DNA from: Kutzneria buriramensis
GTDB lineage: Bacteria > Actinomycetota > Actinomycetes > Mycobacteriales > Pseudonocardiaceae
Length of the DNA stretch: 64,000 nt
NCBI RefSeq assembly: GCF_003387475.1
Contig: NZ_QUNO01000004.1
Coordinates: 496,001 to 560,000, forward strand
Direction of reading: 5' to 3'
The position numbers and the translations under genes are program-made. The notes beneath the pieces are model-generated. The model was not told the DNA's origin, searched no databases, and was given only the letters and a program-made list of their open reading frames with translations. This document shows, piece by piece, positions 17,204 through 27,903 of the stretch (its first letter is position 1; the number at the start of each line of letters is the position of its first letter).

Positions 17204-17240
17204 TGCAGATGCATCTAATGCAAGCGGATTTAATGCAGTG
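17204..17240. promoter_or_regulatory. Operator/promoter region between MFS and MarR genes
   Basis: This AT-rich island in GC-rich DNA contains the perfect palindrome AGATGCATCT (17207-17216) and two direct copies of TAATGCA (17216-17222 and 17231-17237) spaced 15 bp apart. Such repeats between divergent MarR and efflux genes are the expected MarR binding site and overlapping promoters. Exact boundaries are inferred. Confidence 0.55.
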
Positions 17241-17262
17241 GAATTTTATGACGGTGGGGACT

Positions 17263-17649
17263 ATGATGCGGGGCGTGACCGAGAACGAGCTCGTCGACAC
17301 CTGGCGCGACCTGCTGGGGCGCTACCACTCGACGTGGTGCGCGCTGGACCGCGAGCTGCGCGAGAGTCACGGCCTCGGCGCCAGCGAGTTCGAGGTGCTC
17401 GACCAGCTCACCGAGAGCTGCTGCGACAAGCAGGCCCTGCGCATGCAGGAGCTCGGCAAGAAGGTGCAACTCAGCCAGAGCGCCCTCTCGCGGGTGGTCG
17501 CCCGGCTGGAGGCCGAGGGTCTGGTCTTCCGGGCGCTGTGCGCCGACGACCGGCGCGGCATCTACGTCGAGCTGACCGACGCCGGCCGCGAGCGGCACGC
17601 CGCCGCCGCGCCGACTCATCGCACGGTGCTGGCCGCCAACCTGGCCTAG
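17263..17649 (+). CDS. MarR-family transcriptional regulator
   Basis: About 128 residues. The winged helix-turn-helix is visible: ALRMQELGKKVQLSQSALSRVVARLE is followed by the wing with DDRRGIYVELTDAGRE. It probably represses the divergent MFS pump and responds to its substrate. The C-terminus stops at HRTVLAANLA, somewhat shorter than usual, so the last dimerisation helix is reduced. Three in-frame starts lie close together (17248, 17263, 17266). 17263 is used because of the TGGGGA ribosome-binding-like stretch just before it. Confidence 0.88.
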   Translation: MMRGVTENELVDTWRDLLGRYHSTWCALDRELRESHGLGASEFEVLDQLTESCCDKQALRMQELGKKVQLSQSALSRVVARLEAEGLVFRALCADDRRGIYVELTDAGRERHAAAAPTHRTVLAANLA

Positions 17650-17710
17650 TGCCCGAAATATCACCCTTTCGGTGACCCCACTCACAGTGAATGTCAGCTG
17701 ATGGTGGCTT

Positions 17711-17727
17711 GTTCGCGCTGAGCGGAC
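17711..17727. promoter_or_regulatory. Candidate ClgR operator upstream of clpC
   Basis: GTTCGCGCTGAGCGGAC is an imperfect inverted repeat (GTTCGC-N5-GCGGAC) matching the GTTCGC-N5-GCGAAC form of ClgR sites in streptomycetes. ClgR activates clp genes in actinobacteria. It sits 182 bp before the clpC start in a 259-bp intergenic region with no other gene. The rest of that region (17650-17908) shows no further clear signal. Confidence 0.4.
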
Positions 17728-17908
17728 AGTGGGAATCTCCCTGTCAGAACCCACGTTGTGCCAGACGTCAGGGCGCTCGCGGGGTCTGCGGCTGCGAGCG
17801 GCACTGAGAGCGACGGGTCCGCCTACTACAGTGGACCCCAGGTGCTGACCCCACCGGCGAGGACATGGGTGGGTGGAGGACCGCCGACGCAGCTGTCAGG
17901 GAGTGCAT

Positions 17909-20455
<2,547 letters not shown>

Positions 20456-20473
20456 GCTGACGTAGCAGCGCAG

Positions 20474-20513
20474 GAGGGCGGTTTCCCGGTTCGCCGGGGA
20501 ACCGCCCTCTTTG
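20474..20513 (+). terminator. Rho-independent terminator of clpC
   Basis: GAGGGCGGTT pairs with AACCGCCCTC around a CCCGG...CCGGGG inner stem (20474-20509) followed by TTT. It lies 18 bases after the clpC stop. Confidence 0.85.
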
Positions 20514-20569
20514 TCGTTTTCCTGAGGGCTCGGCGTTTTTTGCTGCCACAAGACGGACCGACGGGTTCA

Positions 20570-21598
20570 ATGGGACGGGTGGCCAGCAACGTGCGAACTC
20601 GAACTCGCGCGGCCAGGCCGCCCGCCTATCTCGACGAGGGCCGGCGCCGGGTCGGCGGCGCGCCGCTGACCTTCGTGTTCTCGCTGCTCACCGCCGCCGT
20701 GATCGGCATGGTCGCGCTGCGGCTGTTCGGCATCGACGGTGATCACCTGATGGTTGTCCTGCTGGCGGGAACCCCGTTCGCCGCCGCCGGCGGGGCGCTG
20801 CTGTCGATCGTCGCCATGATGTTCCGGCGGTGGGCCGTGGCCGTGGTCGCGCTGGCCTTCACCGCCTGCCTGTTCGCCGCCGTCGCCCCGCGGGCGTTCA
20901 CCGCGCCCCGGCCGATCGGGTCCGGGCCGACCGTGCGGGTGCTCACCGTCGACCTCACCCAGGGCAAGGCCGACGCCGCCGCCGTCGTCACCCTGATCCG
21001 GGACCAGCACGTCGACGTCGTCGCCTTCCAGGAGCTGACCCCGCAGTCGGCCGCCGCGCTGGCCGCCGCCGGGCTCGCCGGCGTGCTGCCCGACCAGGTC
21101 TTCCAGCCCGGCGACGGGCCGACCGGCTCCGGCATCGCCTCCCGCTACCCGCTGCAGCCCGTCGAGGTCGAGGAGGCCGCGACCTTCCCGCAGGTCGCCG
21201 TGCAGGTGTCCCTGCCGCAGCAGCGGGCCATCCAGGTCGAGTCCGTGCACGTCCGGCCGCCGACCGACGACAACACCACCGACACCTGGAAGCGTGAGCT
21301 GGACGCCCTGCCCGACCCCGTCGACGGCTCGCCGCCGCTGGTGCTCGCCGGCGATTTCAACGCCACCGTCGACCACGCCGGGCTGCGCGCCGAGATGGTC
21401 ACCGGGTACGTCGACGCCGCCTCCCAGGCCGGCGACGGACTGCTGCCCACCTGGCCCATCGGCGGCCAGCTGCCCGCGCTGCTGCCCATCGACCACGTGC
21501 TCGTGGACAAGCGCTGCCCCGTCGACAGCTTCGCCACCTTCGACGTGCCCGGCGGCGACCACAAGGCTGTGCTGACCCAATTCGTCGCCAGCAGCTGA
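20570..21598 (+). CDS. Membrane-anchored endonuclease/exonuclease/phosphatase (EEP) family protein
   Basis: 342 residues. Three N-terminal membrane helices (about 34-52, 60-80 and 87-105) lead into an EEP domain. Motifs: DVVAFQEL (metal-binding Glu), GSGIASRYPL, LAGDFNATVDH (catalytic Asp/Asn), PIDHVLV and GGDHKAVL (catalytic His). These match the DNase I/sphingomyelinase-like fold. The catalytic domain is probably extracytoplasmic. The substrate is unknown; bacterial homologues are often annotated only as endonuclease/exonuclease/phosphatase family. ATG 20570 is used; GTG 20579 is an alternative. Confidence 0.85.
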   Translation: MGRVASNVRTRTRAARPPAYLDEGRRRVGGAPLTFVFSLLTAAVIGMVALRLFGIDGDHLMVVLLAGTPFAAAGGALLSIVAMMFRRWAVAVVALAFTACLFAAVAPRAFTAPRPIGSGPTVRVLTVDLTQGKADAAAVVTLIRDQHVDVVAFQELTPQSAAALAAAGLAGVLPDQVFQPGDGPTGSGIASRYPLQPVEVEEAATFPQVAVQVSLPQQRAIQVESVHVRPPTDDNTTDTWKRELDALPDPVDGSPPLVLAGDFNATVDHAGLRAEMVTGYVDAASQAGDGLLPTWPIGGQLPALLPIDHVLVDKRCPVDSFATFDVPGGDHKAVLTQFVASS

Positions 21599-21620
21599 TC
21601 ATCCCTGCCATGCTTCCCGC

Positions 21621-22715
21621 ATGAGGGGGAGGAACTCTGTTGTGGTGCTGCTCGCGCTGGCCCTGGCCGGCTGCGGCGCGACCGATCAGCCCACGGCGCC
21701 GGCCCAGCAGCCGGACTTCGTCAAGCACGCCAACGCCGTCGACGTCGACCGCTGGGACGGCCAGCCGTCGGCCACCAGCGGAATCAACCACCTGGTGCCG
21801 TACGGACGGTGCGCCCTCGGGATCGGGGTCTACGCCGGCGAACGCGGCCCCGTCGGCACGCACTGGGCCGGCAACGCCGACTGCACCTCGTTCAAGCTGC
21901 CGGCGCAGGGCGTCGCCGGCCTGGCGGCCGTGTCCGCCGTCGCCATGCCCGACGGCTCGGTGATCGGCGCCAACACCGTGCTCCAGCGTCTCAACGCGGA
22001 CGGGACGGTGACCCCGCTGGCCGCCCTGCCCCCGGCGTCAGCCGATTCGCAACAGGGGCCCGCAGAGGCCCGAGTCATCGTGCGGTCCGGCGACCGGCTG
22101 GTGACCGGTGGCGGCCATCTCGTCGGCGACAATCCCGCGCCGCTCGCGTGGACCTCGACCGACGGTGGCAAGACCGTGAAGCCGGTGGCGGTGCCGCCGG
22201 TCGACAACTACATCGGGGCGATGGCGGCGAGTGACAACACGGTCCTGGCGGTGGAGCAGACCGCCGAGAGCGGCCGGCTCGCCATCTGGCGGTCGACGGA
22301 CAGCGGCCAGAGCTGGCAGCTGACCGAGCTCGACGCCAAGGCGAACCCAATGGTCGCCAACCTGCTGCGGACCCCGCAGGGTTGGCTGATCGTCGGCACC
22401 GGGGAGGACGAGAAGGACCCGGCGGGGCAACCGTTCCTGGCCAGCAGCTCGGACGGCGTCAGCTGGAAGGTGATCGACACCTCCGCCGTGGCGACCGGCC
22501 GGGTGGTCGACGCCACCGCCACCACGTCGGGTGAACTGGTGCTCGTCGGCGAGGGCGGCAAGTCCAACTGCGAGGTGGCGTGGGCCGGCGCCGTGGGCTC
22601 GCTGCGTCGGGTCGACCTCGGCTGCGGCGAGGCGGCCAAGGCCACGACCACGCTGGCCGACGGGCGGGTGATCATCGTCGGGACCACGTCGGTGTGGGTC
22701 AGGGACGTCAGGTGA
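21621..22715 (+). CDS. Lipoprotein with beta-propeller-like (BNR/sialidase-type) repeats, copy 1
   Basis: 364 residues with a type II signal peptide (lipobox LAGC, Cys near residue 18). The mature part has repeated short blades containing Asp-box-like S-DGG and S-DSGQSW motifs (WTSTDGGKTVK, WRSTDSGQSWQ, ASSSDGVSWK), typical of BNR repeats in sialidase-like propellers. Conserved cysteine pairs (GRCALG, ADCTSF) suggest a disulfide. No catalytic sialidase residues are recognised, so it is probably a surface binding protein. It is followed by a clear paralogue, and both begin with nearly identical DNA around the start (ATGAGGGGGAGGAACT). Confidence 0.8.
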   Translation: MRGRNSVVVLLALALAGCGATDQPTAPAQQPDFVKHANAVDVDRWDGQPSATSGINHLVPYGRCALGIGVYAGERGPVGTHWAGNADCTSFKLPAQGVAGLAAVSAVAMPDGSVIGANTVLQRLNADGTVTPLAALPPASADSQQGPAEARVIVRSGDRLVTGGGHLVGDNPAPLAWTSTDGGKTVKPVAVPPVDNYIGAMAASDNTVLAVEQTAESGRLAIWRSTDSGQSWQLTELDAKANPMVANLLRTPQGWLIVGTGEDEKDPAGQPFLASSSDGVSWKVIDTSAVATGRVVDATATTSGELVLVGEGGKSNCEVAWAGAVGSLRRVDLGCGEAAKATTTLADGRVIIVGTTSVWVRDVR

Positions 22716-22771
22716 GGGGTGTCGCGTCGGTAACAGGAAACGCGGGGGCCAGGTCGTGCGATGCTTCCACC

Positions 22772-23878
22772 ATGAGGGGGAGGAACTACGCGATCGCCCT
22801 GCTGGCCCTGGCGCTGGCAGGCTGTGGTCACGCTGCGCAGAGCGCACCGACCAGAGCGCACGGTGACTTCGTCAAGCATCCCGACTCGGTGCAGGCGGGC
22901 AGCTTCGACGGCGACACCACGACCTACGGCATCGGCATCAACGTGCTGGTGCCGACCGGGACGTGCGCCATCGGCATCGGCACGTACAAGACCGGATACG
23001 ACACGATCGGCGACAACTGGAACGGCAGCGCGGACTGCACGTCGTTCAAGCTGCCCGACCACGCGCCGACGGGCACGAGCCTGGCGCCGAACCCGACGTC
23101 GGCCATCGGCCAGCCGGGCGGGTCGGTGATCGTCGGCGCGGCCACGGTGCAGCGGCTCGACCCGGACGGCACGGTGACCTCGCTGGCCGACCTCGGCCTG
23201 GGCAGCACCGGCAAGGTGACGGCGCTCGCGCAGACCGGCAACCGGCTGCTGATCGCCGGCTCGCAGAACAACGGCTACCCGGCCCCGAAGCTGTGGACGT
23301 CCACCGACGGCGGCAAGACCGCGACGCCGGTGCAGCTGCCGGCGACCAAGGGCGACGTGGGCGCGCTGGCGGCCAACGACGGCACGGTGGTGGCGGTCGA
23401 GGCGGCCGCCGAGAAGAACACCGACGGCAGCCGCCAGCTCGGCGTCTGGCGGTCGCTGGACGGCGGCCAGAACTGGCAGCTGACCAAGTTCGCCACCGGG
23501 CAGTCGGAGGTGACCCCGACCGGGGTGCTGCACACCACCGGCGGCTGGCTGATCTTCGGCAACACCTCCGACGGCCAGCAGACCGGGACCTTCCTGGCCA
23601 CCAGCTCGGACGGCGCGGCCTGGAAGGTGGTCGACGCCTCGTTCCTGGGCGGCGGCGTGGTCACCGGCGTCACCGGAACCGACGTCAACGACCTGGTGTT
23701 CACCGGCCAGACCACGATCGCCGTCGGCCAGCAGGCCTGCGGCCTGGCGTGGACCGGGGCGCTGGGCTCGATGACCCGGGTCGACCTGGGCTGCGACGAC
23801 GTGCCCAAGGCCGTGACGACGCTGTCCGACGGGCGGGTGGTCGTCGTCGGTGGGACGGCGGTGTGGGTCAGGGCTTGA
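22772..23878 (+). CDS. Lipoprotein with beta-propeller-like repeats, copy 2
   Basis: 368 residues and paralogous to the preceding gene along its whole length: MRGRN start, lipobox LAGC, DFVKH, ADCTSFKLP, WTSTDGGKTATPV, WRSLDGGQNWQL, TSSDGAAWKVVD and a shared VDLGC end region. This copy has an insertion near residue 90-110 (PDHAPTGTSLAPNPT). Tandem duplication followed by divergence is the likely origin. Ligand and function are unknown. The last 11 bases overlap the convergent M1 peptidase gene. Confidence 0.8.
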   Translation: MRGRNYAIALLALALAGCGHAAQSAPTRAHGDFVKHPDSVQAGSFDGDTTTYGIGINVLVPTGTCAIGIGTYKTGYDTIGDNWNGSADCTSFKLPDHAPTGTSLAPNPTSAIGQPGGSVIVGAATVQRLDPDGTVTSLADLGLGSTGKVTALAQTGNRLLIAGSQNNGYPAPKLWTSTDGGKTATPVQLPATKGDVGALAANDGTVVAVEAAAEKNTDGSRQLGVWRSLDGGQNWQLTKFATGQSEVTPTGVLHTTGGWLIFGNTSDGQQTGTFLATSSDGAAWKVVDASFLGGGVVTGVTGTDVNDLVFTGQTTIAVGQQACGLAWTGALGSMTRVDLGCDDVPKAVTTLSDGRVVVVGGTAVWVRA

Positions 23879-25274
23879 GGCCGCCCGGCCACAGGTACTG
23901 ATCGGCCGGCTGGGTCACGCCGCGGAACCACGCGTCGAAGAATCCCTTCAGGTCCTTGCCGCTGACCTTCTCGACGTACGACTCGAACTCGGGCCAGGTG
24001 GCGTTGCCGTCGCGGTGCAACGCCGGCCAGGTCCTCAGCACCTGGAAGAAGGGATCGTCCCCGATGGCGCGGCGCAGCGCGTGCAGCGCCATCGGGCCCT
24101 TCGTGTAGACGGCGGTGAACTCGTTGCCGGCGCCCATGTCGTAGAGCTTGCCGCCGAACACCTGCTGGCCCTTCTGCGCCAGCAGGCGGTACTGGGCGTC
24201 GAGGTTCACGCCCTCCTTGGCCTCCGACCACAGCCATTGCGCGTAGCTGGCCATGCACTCGTTGAGGCAGACGTCCTTCCACTGCCGCACCGACACCGAG
24301 TCGCCCCACCACTGGTGGGCGTTCTCGTGCACGACCGTGCTCAGGTTGGTCCACTGCGCGAAGATCGGCCGGGTCTGCGTCTCCAGCGAGTAGCCGATCT
24401 TGTCGGCGATGAAGATGCCGCCGGCCGCGTCCTGCGGGTACTTGCCGAACTTCGACGACAGGAAGTCGAGGATCTCCGGCAGCCGCGCCTCCAGCGCCTT
24501 CTTGTCGTCGGTGCCCGGCGCGAACGCCGACACCACCGGCGTGCCGTCGGCCAGCTTGTCGTTGGCGATCGTCCAGTGGTCGACGCCGACCGTGGTCAGG
24601 TAGGACGCGATCGGGTCCGGCTCGTCCCAGCGGAAGGTGGTCCAGCCGTCCTTGGACTCGTTGCGGCCGGGCAGGCCGTTGGAGATCACGCTCCAGCCGT
24701 CCGGGACCTTCGCCGCCAGGTGGAACGACGCCTTGTCGGTCGGCGTGTCGTTGACCGGGTACCAGGTCGACGCCGACTGCGGCTCGCCCGCCGCGAACGC
24801 GCCGCCGCTGGTGGAGATCTGCCAGCCCTCCGCGCCGATCTTCGGCGACTTGACCGGGGTCGGCACGCCGTCGTACTGCACCTCGACGGTGAAGGTGCTG
24901 CCGTCGGCGACGCCCTGCGCCGGCGTGATCACCAACTTGCCGCCGTCCCGTTGCTGCTGCGCCGCGCGGCCGTCCACCGTCACGGTGCGGACGTCGAGGC
25001 CGCTCAGGTCGAGGCTGAACTCGCTGAGCGCCTGGCTGGCCTTCGCGGTGATCGTCGTGTCGCCGTCGAGGTGGTGCGAGGTCGGGTCGTACGTGATCGC
25101 CACGACGTAGTTCGAGGCGTTGTAGCCGCCGTTTCCGCTGGTCGGGTAGTACGGGTCGCCCGCGGTGCGCGCGCCCGCCGTGCCGGCCACCTCGTCGTCC
25201 GACTTGGCGCCGGGCGTGCAGCCCACGCACAGCGCCGCCACCGCCACCAGCGCCGCCACCCTTCGAACCCGCAT
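23868..25274 (-). CDS. M1-family metallopeptidase lipoprotein
   Basis: 468 residues. Type II signal peptide (lipobox VGC, Cys near 19), then the M1 N-terminal beta domain and a gluzincin catalytic domain. The zinc motif is HENAHQWWG (HExxH) with the third ligand in NECMASYAQWLW, 18 residues downstream as expected. The GAMEN exopeptidase motif is replaced by the AGGIFIAD region, which is common in actinobacterial secreted M1 homologues. It is shorter than a classical aminopeptidase N because it lacks the C-terminal helical domain. It is likely exposed on the outer face of the membrane. Substrate is unknown. It is divergent from the hydrolase gene by 33 bp. Confidence 0.9.
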   Translation of the reverse strand: MRVRRVAALVAVAALCVGCTPGAKSDDEVAGTAGARTAGDPYYPTSGNGGYNASNYVVAITYDPTSHHLDGDTTITAKASQALSEFSLDLSGLDVRTVTVDGRAAQQQRDGGKLVITPAQGVADGSTFTVEVQYDGVPTPVKSPKIGAEGWQISTSGGAFAAGEPQSASTWYPVNDTPTDKASFHLAAKVPDGWSVISNGLPGRNESKDGWTTFRWDEPDPIASYLTTVGVDHWTIANDKLADGTPVVSAFAPGTDDKKALEARLPEILDFLSSKFGKYPQDAAGGIFIADKIGYSLETQTRPIFAQWTNLSTVVHENAHQWWGDSVSVRQWKDVCLNECMASYAQWLWSEAKEGVNLDAQYRLLAQKGQQVFGGKLYDMGAGNEFTAVYTKGPMALHALRRAIGDDPFFQVLRTWPALHRDGNATWPEFESYVEKVSGKDLKGFFDAWFRGVTQPADQYLWPGGLKP

Positions 25275-25307
25275 GCCGTTACGTGTAGCAGGTGGTATGA
25301 GTGCTCC

Positions 25308-26066
25308 GTGTTCGATGTCGTCGAGTTCGGCGGCTCCGGTCCCGGGATCCTGCTGCTGCACGGGTTGATGGGCCGGGCCTCCACCTGGTGGCCGGTGGCG
25401 CAGTGGCTGCGGCGGTACGGGCGGGTTGTCGGCATCGATGCGCGGGGACACGGTCGTAATACGCAGCGCGGCGGCGATTGGCGCACCGAGGACTTCGCCG
25501 AAGACGCCGCCGCCGTGATCCGGCGGCTCGACCTCGGGCCCGTGATCGCCATCGGCCACTCGATGGGCGGGCTGCACGCCCTCGTGCTGGCGGCCGAGCA
25601 TCCGGTGCTCGTGCGGGGCGTCGTCGTCGAGGACTTCGCCCCCGACCAGCGCGGACGCACCGTCGACGTGTGGCGGTCCGAGTTCGACGGCTGGCCCCGG
25701 CCCTTCGAGTCCCTCGCGCACGTCCGGTCCTTCTTTGGGCCGGTCGGCGACTACTTCGTCGAGTGCTTCGAGGAACGCGCCGACGGCTACCACCTCATCG
25801 CCGACTTCGCCGACCTCTACCGCATCGCCGCCGAGTGGGGTCTGCGCTCGTACTGGCCCTTCGTCGACCGGATCGAGGCCCCGCTGCTGGTCATCGAGGC
25901 CGAGCACTCGCTGATGCCGGCCGGGCAGCAGGCGGCGATGGCCGCCCGCGTCTCCGACGGCCGCCACCTCGTCGTGCCCGGCGCCGGGCATCTCGTCCAG
26001 CTCAGCGCACCCGACGTCTACCGCGGCGCAGTGGAGGCCTTCCTTTCGGGCCTACTGGACCGCTGA
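25308..26066 (+). CDS. Alpha/beta-fold hydrolase
   Basis: 252 residues. Oxyanion-hole HG in LLLHGLMGRAST, nucleophile elbow GHSMGG (Ser), acid Asp/Glu in the IEAEHSLMP strand and catalytic His in GAGHLVQL form a complete triad. The substrate is unknown; esterase or lactonase type. The GTG at 25308 is the first start that leaves the divergent peptidase promoter free. Confidence 0.9.
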   Translation: MFDVVEFGGSGPGILLLHGLMGRASTWWPVAQWLRRYGRVVGIDARGHGRNTQRGGDWRTEDFAEDAAAVIRRLDLGPVIAIGHSMGGLHALVLAAEHPVLVRGVVVEDFAPDQRGRTVDVWRSEFDGWPRPFESLAHVRSFFGPVGDYFVECFEERADGYHLIADFADLYRIAAEWGLRSYWPFVDRIEAPLLVIEAEHSLMPAGQQAAMAARVSDGRHLVVPGAGHLVQLSAPDVYRGAVEAFLSGLLDR

Positions 26067-26110
26067 GCCTGGGCGTACCGTCAAATCGGTCCGACTGACG
26101 GGAGCCCCCG

Positions 26111-27052
26111 ATGGGGACGCTCGCCTTCGACGGCGACAACCTCGAGCTCACCGAGGAATTCCTCAGCAGGGCGTACACGCCGATGCAGATCGGCGGCGAC
26201 ACCGAGCACACCCGGGCCCGGATCTCCCGCAACGTCGTCGGGCCGGTCAGCATCGACCTGCTCGACTTCGACTACGACATAAGCCACGACGCCGATGTCA
26301 TGGGCAAGGTCTGCCTGTGCAGCGTGCTCTCCGGGACCGCGGAGCGGCAGATCTTCCACGGGGAGGCCGGCTCCTTCGGTCCCGGCGACGCGTTCGTGTA
26401 CGCCCCGCACGACCGGCCCTACTCCGGCGTCATCCGGCGGGCCCGCTACAACATCGTCCTGTTCGACCCGGAGCTGCTGGACCGGGTGGCCGCCACCGTG
26501 CCCGGTCGACGAGCCGATCCGGTGCGGTTGACCGGCGACCGGCCCGTCTCCGCGGCGGCCGCGCGGCACCTGCGGCAGACCATCGCCTACCTGCGCGACG
26601 GCATCTTCGCGGATCCGATCCTGAGCGCGCAGCCGCTGTTGATCTCCACTGCCACCCAGCTGTTGGCCGCCACCGTGCTGACGACGCTTCCCAACACTGC
26701 GCTCATCGACCCCACCATCGAGGACCGCCACGACGCCACCCCGGACACCGTGCGCCGCGCCGTCGCCTTCATCGACGACAACGCCCACCTGGACCTCGCC
26801 GTCGCCGACATCGCCGCGGCCGTCAACGTCAGCGTTCGCACCGTGCAAGCCGCCTTCCTTCGACACCTGGACACGACGCCCATGAGCCATCTGCGCCGGG
26901 TCCGCCTGTCGAAAGTCCACGACGATCTGGTGGCGGCCGACCCCGCGACCGGAACGAGCGTCACCGCTGTCGCCGCGCGGTGGGGCTTCTTCGAACTCGG
27001 CCGGTTCGCCGCCGCCTACTCGCCGCGACGGCCTGAGCTCAGGCGCGGCTGA
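26111..27052 (+). CDS. AraC-family transcriptional regulator
   Basis: 313 residues. An N-terminal AraC-binding-like cupin region (about 20-160) precedes two helix-turn-helix motifs: DLAVADIAAAVNVSVRTVQAAF (about 223-244) and the second near TSVTAVAARWGFFELGRFAAAY. The usual C-terminal continuation (YRRRYGVSPSE-type) is replaced by SPRRPELRRG and a stop, so the end may be shortened by a small deletion or frameshift. No target gene is obvious; it lies 44 bp after the hydrolase gene. It overlaps the convergent 2H-phosphoesterase gene by 14 bases. Confidence 0.88.
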   Translation: MGTLAFDGDNLELTEEFLSRAYTPMQIGGDTEHTRARISRNVVGPVSIDLLDFDYDISHDADVMGKVCLCSVLSGTAERQIFHGEAGSFGPGDAFVYAPHDRPYSGVIRRARYNIVLFDPELLDRVAATVPGRRADPVRLTGDRPVSAAAARHLRQTIAYLRDGIFADPILSAQPLLISTATQLLAATVLTTLPNTALIDPTIEDRHDATPDTVRRAVAFIDDNAHLDLAVADIAAAVNVSVRTVQAAFLRHLDTTPMSHLRRVRLSKVHDDLVAADPATGTSVTAVAARWGFFELGRFAAAYSPRRPELRRG

Positions 27053-27578
27053 ACAGGATGTCGACCTCGCCCGTCACGGTGTCGGTGATGCCGACCTCGT
27101 CGACCTTGGCGCGGACGGGTTCGACGGGATGCAGGGCGGCGATGCCGGCGGCCAGGGTGGGGGTGTCGATCTCCTGCGCCAACGCGCAGTGCGGCACCCA
27201 CGAGCCCGGCAGGTAGTAGGCGACCGGGTTCTTGACCTTCTTCGCCAGCACGTCGTGCACGGCGGAGTGCACCGCGAGCAGCTCGGCGTCGACGACGGCG
27301 GTCAGCACCAGGTTGTTCTCGGTGGTGGGGAAGGTGCCCAGCGTGTAGAGCCAGATGCTGGGCAGCGCCAGCAGGTCGAGCTCGGCGGCGAGTTCGGCGC
27401 GGGTCTGCCGGGTGAAGGCGCCGCCGAGCGCGAAGGTGACGTGCGGCCGGTGCCGGCGGTGGCTGCGGGTGGCCAGGCTCGGCACGCCGGCGCGTTCCAG
27501 CCGCTGCCACATTCCCCGCACCGCGGTGTCGGCCTCACCGTCGAAGAAGAACTCCAGGGCCTGTGCCATGGAGTTCAT
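27039..27578 (-). CDS. 2H phosphoesterase / 2'-5' RNA ligase-like protein
   Basis: 179 residues. Two H-x-[ST]-like motifs separated by about 85 residues, PHVTFA and PHCALA, define the 2H fold; the second motif has Ala in place of Ser/Thr. Members act on 2',3'-cyclic or 2'-5' linked RNA ends, but many bacterial ones have no known role. ATG 27578 is used; ATG 27569 is equally possible. It may be co-transcribed after the zinc-ribbon gene, whose stop lies 9 bp before this start. Confidence 0.75.
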   Translation of the reverse strand: MNSMAQALEFFFDGEADTAVRGMWQRLERAGVPSLATRSHRRHRPHVTFALGGAFTRQTRAELAAELDLLALPSIWLYTLGTFPTTENNLVLTAVVDAELLAVHSAVHDVLAKKVKNPVAYYLPGSWVPHCALAQEIDTPTLAAGIAALHPVEPVRAKVDEVGITDTVTGEVDILFSRA

Positions 27579-27587
27579 CCAACACGG

Positions 27588-27845
27588 TCACGAGGGGCGC
27601 ACACCCACGGCGTCGCGGATCTGGTTGCCGAGCTCGGCGACGGTGCGGGCGCAGTGCGCGCAGCAGTAGAACCGGCCGTCGACCTCGACGCCGTGGCCGA
27701 CGATGCGGCAGCTGCACCGCTCGCAGCGCGGCGCGAGCTTCTCCATCGCGCACTCGAAGGAGTCGAACCAGTGGCTCTCGCCGGACACCGTCCGGATCTC
27801 GAAGGCCATCCAGTAGTCGTTGCCGCAGACATCACAGGTCGCCAT
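27588..27845 (-). CDS. Small zinc-ribbon protein
   Basis: 85 residues with ten cysteines in CxxC-type pairs: CDVC at 4-7, a lone Cys in SFEC, CERCSC and CCAHC. This suggests two zinc knuckles of the treble-clef or metallothionein-like type. No enzymatic motif is present. Function is unknown. Its size, metal-binding pattern and position beside a putative RNA-end enzyme and mutY suggest nucleic-acid binding, but only weakly. Confidence 0.75.
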   Translation of the reverse strand: MATCDVCGNDYWMAFEIRTVSGESHWFDSFECAMEKLAPRCERCSCRIVGHGVEVDGRFYCCAHCARTVAELGNQIRDAVGVRPS

Positions 27846-27903
27846 GGCGCCAGGGTGCGGGCTGGCCGGGAACCCGGCAAACGGGAGCGCCGGCGCTCAC
27901 CCG

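Noticed and set aside
17188-17214. Earlier ATG start (17214) for the MFS transporter
   Set aside because: It would place the start codon inside the AT-rich operator repeats shared with the MarR gene; GTG 17187 leaves the regulatory region intact.
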